Shown one piece after another: positions 1-5,100 of a stretch of 5,897 nucleotides of DNA. Below the pieces are notes generated by a model. That model was not told the DNA's origin, ran no database searches, and saw nothing but the letters and a program-made list of their open reading frames with translations. The DNA is from an uncultured Prevotellaceae bacterium (GTDB taxonomy: Bacteria; Bacteroidota; Bacteroidia; Bacteroidales; Bacteroidaceae). The stretch spans positions 1 to 5,897 of the forward strand of contig OMXX01000248.1 in the NCBI GenBank assembly GCA_900315105.1, written 5' to 3'. How positions within the stretch are numbered: position 1 is the first letter of the stretch; the number at the start of each line of letters is the position of its first letter. The position numbers were made by a program, and so were the translations under genes.

Positions 1-1
1 G

Positions 2-1060
2 GCGAAAGCTGATATAGAGGTGATCCTTGCCTTCAAGGCTTTTGCCCTATGGAAGACGTTCCCCATCTTCCGTGAGTATATCCATTCCACAACAGCCAGT
101 TCATTGTCTGAGGCCCGTCTGGCTCTTGAGGAGTTTGGTGCACCAGCACATACCTATTCGCCAGCCTATACCGACGATGAGTTCCCGCAGATTGTGGCAT
201 GCTCGTCACATCTCACGTTCAACTCGTTGTCACAGTATCGGCATTTTCACGAGCGTGCGGCTGGTGTATCACTAGGGTTGCGTGTGAATCCCGAATATTC
301 CGAGGTGGAAACGCTGCTCTATAACCCCTGTGCCCCTGGTACACGGTTCGGTATTTCTGCCGACAAACTGCCCGAGCATTTGCCTGAGGATATCAAGGGT
401 TTCCATTGTCATTGCCATTGTGAGAGTGGGGCAGACGTGTTCGAGCGCACGCTGTTCGAGCGCACGCTGGCGCATATCGAAGCGAAGTTCTCGCGTTGGT
501 TCCCTCAGTTAGAGTGGATCAACTTTGGCGGTGGTCATCTCATGACACGCAAGGATTATGATACCGGTCTGCTTATCTCGCTGATGCAGAAATTCCACCA
601 GCGCTATCCTTGGCTGAAGGTGATACTTGAGCCGGGAAGTGCCTTTGCCTGGCAGACTGGACCACTCGTTTCTCACGTAGTGGATGTGGTTGAGGATAAG
701 GGCATTCAGACAGCTATCCTTGACGTCAGTTTCACCTGCCACATGCCTGATTGTCTGGAGATGCCTTATTTCCCAGAGGTAAGAGGTGCCGTTCATCAAG
801 ACGATAACCTGGGCTCTTTTGTTTATCGCTTGGGTGGCAACAGCTGCCTCAGTGGCGACTTCATGGGCTACTGGCAGTTTGATCATAAACTGATGATAGG
901 CGAGGAGGTGATCTTCGAAGACATGATTCATTACACTACCGTGAAAACCAATACTTTCAATGGTATTACTCATCCCTCCATTGCCATGCTCCATCAGGAC
1001 GGCACGCTCGAAATCCTGCGCACCTTTACCTACGAAGATTACCGCAACCGTATGGATTAG
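2..1060 (+). CDS. nspC: Carboxynorspermidine/carboxyspermidine decarboxylase, 5'-partial
   Basis: This cytoplasmic PLP enzyme of the alanine-racemase-like fold III decarboxylates carboxyspermidine (or carboxynorspermidine), the last step of the non-SAM-decarboxylase spermidine route used by gut Bacteroidetes. The frame is open from base 2 (AKADIEV then ILAFKAFALWK), so the GTG at 20 is not a start; I estimate 25-30 N-terminal residues lie off-window. Visible family landmarks, numbered from the first in-window residue, are the PLP lysine in LAFKAFA (about 12), HCHCESGAD (about 136-144), the glycine-rich INFGGGH (about 173-179), EPGSAFAWQTG (about 210), CHMPDC (246-251) and the catalytic-type Cys in GGNSCLSGD (about 282). 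The C-terminus EDYRNRMD looks natural. One oddity is FERTL occurring twice in a row, from a perfect 15-bp tandem duplication that keeps the frame. Its partner, carboxyspermidine dehydrogenase, is not in the window. The family assignment is firm; activity of the duplicated form is unknown. Confidence 0.95.
   Translation, partial: AKADIEVILAFKAFALWKTFPIFREYIHSTTASSLSEARLALEEFGAPAHTYSPAYTDDEFPQIVACSSHLTFNSLSQYRHFHERAAGVSLGLRVNPEYSEVETLLYNPCAPGTRFGISADKLPEHLPEDIKGFHCHCHCESGADVFERTLFERTLAHIEAKFSRWFPQLEWINFGGGHLMTRKDYDTGLLISLMQKFHQRYPWLKVILEPGSAFAWQTGPLVSHVVDVVEDKGIQTAILDVSFTCHMPDCLEMPYFPEVRGAVHQDDNLGSFVYRLGGNSCLSGDFMGYWQFDHKLMIGEEVIFEDMIHYTTVKTNTFNGITHPSIAMLHQDGTLEILRTFTYEDYRNRMD
438..469 (+). repeat. 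Perfect 15-bp tandem duplication inside nspC
   Basis: The unit TTCGAGCGCACGCTG occurs at 440-454 and again at 455-469, and the period-15 match extends left to 438. It encodes FERTL twice (VFERTLFERTLAHIE). From memory of the family, one copy is normal between CESGAD and AHIE, so the second is probably a recent in-frame insertion in a surface helix. Confidence 0.93.
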
Positions 1061-1064
1061 AAGA

Positions 1065-1078
1065 TCCTTTGTAAAGGA
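1065..1078 (+). terminator. Weak inverted repeat just after nspC, possible terminator
   Basis: TCCTTT-GT-AAAGGA is a perfect inverted repeat that begins four bases after the nspC stop codon. The stem is short and no T-run follows, so it is at best a weak terminator or an RNA 3'-end stabiliser. The hairpin at 1265-1299 is the stronger candidate downstream. Confidence 0.25.
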
Positions 1079-1205
1079 ATTGTGCTGGAATTTAACACTT
1101 CGGAATAGGGTGTTCTAGGAAAGAAAAAGGGGAAGATGTAAGCAAAAGGTATGCTTCCAACGTGTTTGGCTATGGAAAACTTACTGCATAGTTATGGAAA
1201 AAATG

Positions 1206-1221
1206 TTCCCATTAATGGGAA
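1206..1221. repeat. Perfect 16-bp palindrome
   Basis: TTCCCATTAATGGGAA is a perfect dyad with no spacer. It directly abuts the 22-bp direct repeats that start at 1220. It may be a protein-binding dyad or a remnant terminal sequence of a mobile element. There is no adjacent plus-strand gene start that it could serve as an operator. Confidence 0.6.
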
Positions 1222-1263
1222 AAAGTGCTAGATTTAAATGTAAAAAGTGCTGGAATTAATAGT
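1220..1263. repeat. Two imperfect 22-bp direct repeats
   Basis: Two adjacent 22-base units, 1220-1241 and 1242-1263, share the start AAAAAGTGCT, followed by the similar A/T-rich blocks AGATTTAAATGT and GGAATTAATAGT. A third, diverged start (AGAAAGTAAC) follows at 1264. Related single motifs lie at 1082-1095 (GTGCTGGAATTTAA) and near 1320 (AGAAAGTGCCGG). Uniform periodicity with drifting sequence is what an old tandem array or a set of protein-binding repeats looks like. The array is too short and too diverged to call iterons or CRISPR. Confidence 0.5.
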
Positions 1264-1264
1264 A

Positions 1265-1299
1265 GAAAGTAACTTTTTGAGGTTCAAAAAGCTACTTTT
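1265..1299 (+). terminator. Long near-perfect hairpin, possible terminator
   Basis: Bases 1266-1280 pair with 1284-1298 in a 15-bp stem with one mismatch and a GGT loop. The run TTTTTT follows at 1307-1312, eight bases after the stem. That is compatible with a plus-strand terminator for nspC, although it lies more than 200 bases beyond the stop codon. It could instead be the end of a decayed element. Confidence 0.4.
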
Positions 1300-1331
1300 C
1301 AGGATGTTTTTTCTTGTCCAAGAAAGTGCCG

Positions 1332-1368
1332 GTTTTGTAAGCCTCAGATAGTCAAATGTTTACAAAAC
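1332..1368. repeat. 9-bp inverted repeat
   Basis: GTTTTGTAA (1332-1340) and TTACAAAAC (1360-1368) are exact reverse complements separated by 19 bases. A second exact pair, ATTCGCAT (1377-1384) and ATGCGAAT (1417-1424), lies just downstream. Neither has a clear gene to serve. They add to the impression of element debris. Confidence 0.4.
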
Positions 1369-1449
1369 AGCTCATAATTCGCATATTTGAAGCCCAAGTT
1401 AGAATCGGTGGATTTCATGCGAATCTCAGGCGTCGGTTTGTAAAGTCTA

Positions 1450-1581
1450 TTAGTCGAATTTCAATTTGGGTAGATTGTACACGATGTCAACCGTTTGGAT
1501 GCTGACATTGATGACACTCAACAGGAGGTCGAGGATGTAGCGGGGCTTGTGGTGTTTGCGGGCCCAGTCGTTGGCATTTTC
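1450..1581 (-). pseudogene. C-terminal remnant of an unidentified protein gene
   Basis: Reading the minus strand from 1581 to the TAA at 1452-1450 gives 43 residues that look like real protein: ENANDWARKHHKPRYILD, then a hydrophobic, helix-like LLLSVINVSIQTVDIVYN, then a polar end (LPKLKFD). Its base composition is richer in G+C than the flanking DNA. A TAA stop sits directly upstream in frame (1584-1582), and no ATG is available in this frame, so it cannot be an intact gene. I read it as the surviving 3' end of a larger, deleted gene. I do not recognise the family; a transposase C-terminus is possible but unsupported. Confidence 0.4.
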
Positions 1582-1666
1582 TTATATATAAATAAGGTGT
1601 AGGGTAGTGGCGGAGGGCGAAAATGAGAAAAGAATAGATTTTTTTGAAAAAAAACTGCTGAAAAGT

Positions 1667-1696
1667 TTGTCAGTTCAAAAAAAAGCATTACCTTTG
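1667..1696 (+). promoter_or_regulatory. Bacteroidetes-type promoter of the tRNA array
   Basis: A -33 element TTG (1667-1669, within TTTG at 1666-1669) is followed by exactly 19 bases and then a perfect -7 box TACCTTTG (1689-1696), matching the known Bacteroidetes consensus TTG-N19/20-TAnnTTTG. Tracts of T7 and A8 just upstream (1639-1654) could act as an UP-like element. Transcription would start a few bases after 1700, about 45-50 bases before the first tRNA. Confidence 0.85.
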
Positions 1697-1701
1697 CACT
1701 C

Positions 1702-1717
1702 GCATTTAGAGAAATGC
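1702..1717 (+). other. Leader hairpin ahead of the tRNA array
   Basis: GCATTT (1702-1707) and AAATGC (1712-1717) form a perfect 6-bp stem with the loop AGAG, followed by TTTT at 1719-1722. It lies at or next to the predicted transcript 5' end. It could be a processing or stability element of the precursor tRNA, or chance. Confidence 0.35.
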
Positions 1718-1749
1718 CTTTTGGAACGACAAAATTCTGAAGGAAAAAT

Positions 1750-1825
1750 GCGGAAATAGCTCAGTTGGTAGAGCACAACCTTGCCAAGGTTGGGGTCGCG
1801 GGTCCGAGTCCCGTTTTCCGCTCCA
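1750..1825 (+). tRNA. tRNA-Gly(GCC), first copy, CCA encoded
   Basis: A full cloverleaf can be drawn. Acceptor GCGGAAA pairs with TTTCCGC, the D-stem is GCTC/GAGC, and the anticodon stem CAACC/GGTTG carries loop TTGCCAA with anticodon GCC. The T-arm is GCGGG-TCCGAGT-CCCGT. The discriminator T is at 1822 and CCA is genomically encoded at 1823-1825. The 73-nt body is identical to the copy at 2079-2151. It is the first gene of the array behind the promoter at 1667-1696. Confidence 0.97.
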
Positions 1826-1844
1826 CATGTTGAACAAAAAAGAG

Positions 1845-1867
1845 TCATTAAGGATTGGTCTTAATGA
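1845..1867 (+). other. Intergenic hairpin between tRNA-Gly and tRNA-Leu
   Basis: TCATTAAG (1845-1852) and CTTAATGA (1860-1867) form a perfect 8-bp stem with the 7-base loop GATTGGT. It occupies most of the spacer between the first two tRNAs. A role in precursor processing is plausible. There is no adjacent T-run, so termination is unlikely. Confidence 0.4.
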
Positions 1868-1873
1868 AAAAAT

Positions 1874-1955
1874 GCCCAGGTGGCGGAATTGGTAGACGCG
1901 CACGTTTCAGGTGCGTGTGCCGCGAGGCGTGCAGGTTCGAGTCCTGTTCTGGGCA
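1874..1955 (+). tRNA. tRNA-Leu(CAG)
   Basis: This is a class II tRNA of 82 nt. Acceptor GCCCAGG pairs with TCTGGGC (one G-T wobble). The anticodon stem CACGT/GCGTG holds loop TTCAGGT, giving anticodon CAG, which reads CUG. A long variable arm (TGCCGCGAGGCGTG) is typical of leucine tRNAs, and the T-loop is TTCGAGT. The discriminator is A, as leucyl-tRNA synthetase expects. CCA is not encoded: a C and then CTTTTTT-like sequence follow. Confidence 0.96.
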
Positions 1956-1976
1956 CTCTTTTTTATTCTATATGAT

Positions 1977-2060
1977 GGAGAGGTGGCGGAATTGGTAGAC
2001 GCGCTACTTTGAGGGGGTAGTGTCAATTGCGACGTGGGAGTTCGAGTCTCCTCCTCTTCA
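1977..2060 (+). tRNA. tRNA-Leu(GAG)
   Basis: A second class II leucine tRNA, 84 nt. Acceptor GGAGAGG pairs with CCTCTTC (one wobble). The D-arm is identical to that of tRNA-Leu(CAG). The anticodon stem CTACT/GGTAG carries loop TTGAGGG, giving anticodon GAG, which reads CUC and CUU. The variable arm is long and differs from its neighbour, the T-loop is TTCGAGT, and the discriminator is A. No CCA is encoded. Confidence 0.96.
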
Positions 2061-2078
2061 CATTTTTATTTGCTTTAT

Positions 2079-2151
2079 GCGGAAATAGCTCAGTTGGTAG
2101 AGCACAACCTTGCCAAGGTTGGGGTCGCGGGTCCGAGTCCCGTTTTCCGCT
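2079..2151 (+). tRNA. tRNA-Gly(GCC), second copy, CCA not encoded
   Basis: All 73 bases match the tRNA-Gly(GCC) body at 1750-1822. After the discriminator T at 2151 the sequence is CTTTT, so unlike the first copy this gene needs CCA added by tRNA nucleotidyltransferase. It closes the array; only 24 bases separate it from the first possible start codon of the next protein gene. Confidence 0.97.
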
Positions 2152-2175
2152 CTTTTAGGAAAACAACATTTTCAA

Positions 2176-2674
2176 ATGAATTTATATTTAAGATATTTTG
2201 ACCGTGAAACGCTCGTTTCTACAGTAGATGACCGAGTTAGAGGCTGACATCCGCGAGTATGTTGCCAGCGATGTGTTTTACCCAAAACGATATAAGATTC
2301 ATCCCCGTGTTTATTTCATTATAATAAAAACTGATGCTTCCACCATGCAGGATTTCAAGGAGAAGAAAGCTGTTCACACTCCAGAGAATCCGCTTCCGAA
2401 GCATGCATCACCTGTGCTGAATCGCCTGACTGAGATCTGCCCGGGCTGGTATGAAGGGACACTTGATTTCAAGCGCGTGTTGATGGTACCAGGAACAGGA
2501 AAGTTCCAATATCGTGATACAGAATTTACAGCTCGTGTGAAAGCTGAGTCTGGATTGGACTGCTATGAGCGTATCGTCGAACATCTGCGTGAGCGAGTTG
2601 ATGATCGTAGTCAGTTCCCGTCAGCAAAAGGTAAGAATTTCAAATTCCGTTATTTAGGTAAGGCTAAAATGTAA
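2176..2674 (+). pseudogene. Unrecognised conserved-looking protein gene, 5' end disrupted
   Basis: The long frame 2228-2674 encodes 148 residues with basic and aromatic patches (YPKRYKIHPRVYFIIIKT, GWYEGTLDFKRVLMVPGT, DCYERIVEHLRERVD, SQFPSAKGKNFKFRYLG). It looks soluble, with no signal peptide or membrane segment. I cannot name the family or a function. The ATG at 2228 is a doubtful start because an in-frame TAG abuts it. A better start, ATG 2176, follows an A/T-rich leader and reads MNLYLRYFDRETLVSTVDD, but hits TGA at 2245-2247 in the other frame. From memory, Bacteroidales relatives run from a similar N-terminus through roughly a dozen further residues into ELEADI, so some bases appear deleted with frame loss. 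The gene lies 6 bases before ssb and probably shares its operon. It could still be expressed as a shortened protein from 2228. Confidence 0.6.
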
Positions 2675-2680
2675 TGCTCT

Positions 2681-3088
2681 ATGAATAAAGTAATGCTAAT
2701 TGGAAATGTGGGACAAGATCCCGAGGTAAGATACGTAGATCAAGGTGTAGCTGTGGCACGTCTGCGACTGGCTACAACTGAGCGTGGTTATACATTGCAG
2801 AATGGTACTCAGGTACCAGATCATACTGATTGGCATAACGTTATTCTCTGGCGCCGTTTAGCTGAAATTGTAGAGAAATATGTACATAAAGGCGATAAAC
2901 TGTATATCGAGGGACGTATTCGTTATACCTCCTATGATGATAAACAGGGTCAGCGTCGTTATGCTACAGAAATATGGGCCGATAATATGGAGCTTCTTTC
3001 TCCTAAGCCAACTACTTCTTCGACTATCAATGAACCAGTAGTTGCACCAGAGCCCGACAATAAGCCTGACGAGGCTCTTCCGTTCTAA
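2681..3088 (+). CDS. ssb: Single-stranded DNA-binding protein
   Basis: SSB coats single-stranded DNA during replication, repair and recombination and recruits partner proteins through its C-terminal tip. The 135-residue product starts MNKVMLIGNVGQDPEVRY, the usual OB-fold opening, and contains the conserved WHNVILWRRLAEIVEKYVHKGDKLYIEGRI core (about 51-80) and the ATEIWADNMELL strand (about 95-106). A disordered, proline-rich linker then leads to the acidic tip DEALPF (130-135). Length and ends are normal, with no sign of the lesions seen in other genes here. It starts 6 bases after the preceding gene and ends 2 bases before gldE, so the three are almost certainly one transcript. No promoter box is obvious immediately upstream. 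Confidence 0.97.
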   Translation: MNKVMLIGNVGQDPEVRYVDQGVAVARLRLATTERGYTLQNGTQVPDHTDWHNVILWRRLAEIVEKYVHKGDKLYIEGRIRYTSYDDKQGQRRYATEIWADNMELLSPKPTTSSTINEPVVAPEPDNKPDEALPF

Positions 3089-3090
3089 CA

Positions 3091-4410
3091 ATGGACTATC
3101 TTCAACAAATATTTATCGAAGTACATTTCTTAGTACCCACTACAGGCGTGATTGTTGCCGGGGTGCTTGCTTGTATTCTTTTGATATTCTCTGGCTATGC
3201 TTCAGGATCAGAGATTGCTTTCTTTTCACTTTCGCCAAACGATCTGAATGAACTTGATGAAGAGCGAAATGATTGCGATCGTCAGATCAAAGAACTTCGT
3301 GAGGATTCAGAACGTACGTTAGCCACTATTTTGATTACCAATAATTTGGTAAATGTCACCATTATTATGTTGGCTAACTATTTTATTGCCCATGTCATCG
3401 ATTTTGGTATGGCATATTGGTTGGAGTTCGTGGTTATCACGATATTTCTGACATTCCTTTTACTACTTTTTGGTGAGATCATGCCTAAGGTCTATGCAGG
3501 ACAGCACGTCCTTGCTTTCTGCCGATTCTCTGCTCCAGGAATCATTGCACTGCGAAGAATCTTCTATCCGCTTTCCTCTGTGTTATTGCGTTCTGGCATG
3601 TTGGCGGAGAAGGTGGTTCAGAAAGAAAACCATGTGCTTAGTGTTGATGACCTTGAACAGGCATTGGAACTGACTGACGAGAATGAACTGAAGGAAGAGA
3701 AAAACATGCTTGAGGGCATTGTGCGTTTTGGAGACGAAACAGCTAAGGAAGTGATGACTAGTCGTCAGGATGTAGTAGATCTTGATTTCCGTACTTCATT
3801 CGCTGATGTGTTGAAGTGTGTGGTTGAGAACAATTATTCACGTATTCCCGTTTATCAAGGATCGATAGACAATATCCGTGGTATCTTGTATATTAAGGAT
3901 TTACTGCCACATCTGTCGAAACCATCTAACTTCAGATGGCAGTCACTGATTCGTCCGCCCTATTTCGTACCAGAAACAAAGAAGATTGACGATCTATTAC
4001 GTGATTTCCAGGAAAACAAGGTGCATATTGCCATTGTGGTCGATGAATTTGGTGGTACCAGTGGTATTATTACCCTTGAGGATATCTTAGAGGAAATTGT
4101 TGGTGAGATCAACGATGAGTACGATGAGGAAGAGAAACCCTATACTCGTATCAATGCCAATACCTATGTCTTTGAAGGTAAGACCTTGTTAAGTGATTTC
4201 TTTAAGATCCTTGATCTCGATGATGAGACTTTCGAAGAAGTACAAGGTGATGCAGATTCCTTAGCAGGATTGTTGTTAGAGATCAAAGGAGATTTCCCAG
4301 AACTGCATGAACGAATCGATTTCCAGAATTTTACCTTTGAAGTAACGGAACTCGATGGACACCGTATCTCTAAGATTAAGGTGATTATCCACGAGCAGGC
4401 CGCCGTCTGA
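3091..4410 (+). CDS. gldE: GldE-like CNNM/CorC-family membrane protein
   Basis: This is an inner-membrane protein of the HlyC/CorC (CNNM) family, called GldE in Bacteroidetes, where it is kept in non-gliding species too; family members are linked to divalent cation transport. The 439 residues run in order through an N-terminal membrane domain with hydrophobic stretches near 18-40, 79-104, 110-128 and 141-166, including FGEIMPKVYAG (127-137). Two CBS domains follow (about 220-280 with SRIPVYQGSIDNIRGILYIKD, and about 287-345 with IVVDEFGGTSGIITLEDILEEIVGEI). A CorC-type C-terminal domain (about 352-434) contains GDADSLAGLLLEIKG. All domains look complete. It starts 2 bases after the ssb stop. 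Its last 26 bases overlap the end of the convergent methyltransferase gene. The GldE label rests on family and ssb neighbourhood; cargo is unknown. Confidence 0.92.
   Translation: MDYLQQIFIEVHFLVPTTGVIVAGVLACILLIFSGYASGSEIAFFSLSPNDLNELDEERNDCDRQIKELREDSERTLATILITNNLVNVTIIMLANYFIAHVIDFGMAYWLEFVVITIFLTFLLLLFGEIMPKVYAGQHVLAFCRFSAPGIIALRRIFYPLSSVLLRSGMLAEKVVQKENHVLSVDDLEQALELTDENELKEEKNMLEGIVRFGDETAKEVMTSRQDVVDLDFRTSFADVLKCVVENNYSRIPVYQGSIDNIRGILYIKDLLPHLSKPSNFRWQSLIRPPYFVPETKKIDDLLRDFQENKVHIAIVVDEFGGTSGIITLEDILEEIVGEINDEYDEEEKPYTRINANTYVFEGKTLLSDFFKILDLDDETFEEVQGDADSLAGLLLEIKGDFPELHERIDFQNFTFEVTELDGHRISKIKVIIHEQAAV
4385..4410. other. Convergent 3' overlap of gldE and the methyltransferase gene
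   Basis: The gldE stop codon (4408-4410) lies inside the last codons of the minus-strand methyltransferase gene, whose stop is at 4387-4385. The coding regions share 26 bases and leave no room for a separate terminator between them. The extra C-terminal residues of the methyltransferase (RRPARG) are encoded antisense to the gldE tail. Confidence 0.7.
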
Positions 4411-5030
4411 ATTCACTGCAGGTGATTGCTGTGGCAATGGCAACATTCAGACTGTCTGCCGTTTCCCCTTGATGAAAGTCTGGGATGAGCAGACGACGGT
4501 TTACGCGTTGACGAACTTCTTCAGAGATACCATTACCTTCATTACCCATGATAATTAGTCCACCTGAAGTGAGTTGTTCTGTGTAGATATTCTTTCCGTC
4601 TAAGAAGGTTCCATAGACAGGATAGTTGTCCGGCAATCGATCCAGCAGCGTAGGGAGAGAGGTGTAGATAATATTGATGCGGGCCAGACTGCCCATCGTG
4701 GCCTGTACCACTTTCGGGTTCCAAGCATCAGCAGTATCCTCGCTACAGATCAGTGTGTTGATACCAAACCAATCGGCGATACGGATGATTGTACCAAGAT
4801 TCCCAGGATCCTGCACACCGTCGAGTGCCAGGTTCCTCGTCGGTAACGATTTGTGGTTTAATTCCATCCGGTGCCTGCCATTGTAAGGTGGAAAATACTG
4901 CCTCAGGGGTATAGCGTTTCAAGAGGTCACCAACCACCTTCGTACCCTCAGCCACGAACAGTCCTTCACGTTTGCGATATTTCTTCTGCTCGAGTTGACG
5001 AATATACTTTTGTTGATTTTTGCTGATCAT
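4385..5030 (-). pseudogene. TrmH/SpoU-family RNA methyltransferase, internally deleted and frameshifted
   Basis: Members use S-adenosylmethionine to 2'-O-methylate rRNA or tRNA. The N-terminal frame starts at ATG 5030 (MISKNQQKYIRQLEQKKYRKR, then GLFVAEGTKVVGDLL, a SpoU substrate-binding domain) and gives 66 plausible residues ending IVTDEE. The frame then fails and runs into a nonsense tail ending at 4743. The catalytic part continues in another frame from about 4834: LALDGVQDPGNLGTIIRIADWFG (motif 1), IIMGNEGNGIS (motif 2) and DSLNVAIATAI (motif 3), about 149 residues to the TAG at 4387-4385. The joined length of about 215 is short of the usual 240-260. The linker normally joining the two domains is missing, so I infer a deletion of roughly 100 bases, not a multiple of three. 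The farther upstream ATG at 5138 is rejected because the promoter lies inside that extension. Confidence 0.85.
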
Positions 5031-5053
5031 TTTCAAAAAAGTCGTTAATTCCG

Positions 5054-5084
5054 ATGCAAAGTTAAGAACTTTTTCGTAATTTTG
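5054..5084 (+). promoter_or_regulatory. Promoter for the tamL-like gene
   Basis: TAATTTTG (5077-5084) matches the Bacteroidetes -7 consensus. The -33 side is weaker, with ATG at 5054-5056 in place of TTG, 20 bases upstream. Transcription would begin near 5090, leaving a leader of only about 10-16 bases. The -7 boxes of the two divergent promoters lie 12 bases apart, so the two polymerases probably cannot bind together. Confidence 0.65.
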
Positions 5085-5087
5085 CAA
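5057..5087 (-). promoter_or_regulatory. Promoter for the minus-strand methyltransferase gene
   Basis: On the minus strand, TTG (5087-5085) is followed by 20 bases and then TAACTTTG (5064-5057), a good match to the Bacteroidetes TAnnTTTG box. Transcription would begin near 5050, about 20 bases before the ATG at 5030. This fixes that start and rules out the longer frame from 5138. It overlaps the divergent plus-strand promoter. Confidence 0.75.
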
Positions 5088-5100
5088 CTTACAAACGAGA

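Larger units (their letters stand above)
1061..1660. other. Repeat-rich intergenic region without an intact gene
   Basis: About 600 bases separate the nspC stop from the tRNA promoter. I see no convincing full-length gene on either strand. The stretch holds a small inverted repeat just after nspC (1065-1078), three related GTGCTRGA-type motifs (1082-1095, 1225-1238, 1247-1260), a perfect 16-bp palindrome (1206-1221), two imperfect 22-bp direct repeats (1220-1263), a strong hairpin (1265-1299), two more inverted repeats (1332-1368 and 1377-1424) and a minus-strand coding remnant (1450-1581). The left part is visibly A/T-richer than the coding remnant. The mixture suggests a decayed insertion or gene, but no element family is recognised. 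Confidence 0.6.

Noticed and set aside
20..22. GTG start codon for nspC
   Set aside because: The frame is open upstream to base 2 with family-like residues, so the gene begins outside the window.
509..994. 161-residue open frame on the minus strand within nspC
   Set aside because: It lies wholly opposite a well-conserved enzyme and has no recognisable motif; it is an antisense shadow.
1220..1263. CRISPR array
   Set aside because: There are only two diverged 22-bp units with no spacers between them and no cas genes.
1706..1903. 65-residue minus-strand open frame
   Set aside because: It runs antisense through tRNA-Gly and part of tRNA-Leu, so its sequence is dictated by RNA genes.
2858..3091. 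77-residue minus-strand open frame
   Set aside because: It is antisense to the conserved ssb gene and has no protein-family features.
4825..4845. Programmed frameshifting in the methyltransferase gene
   Set aside because: There is no slippery run at the junction, and the inter-domain linker is missing as well, which recoding would not explain.
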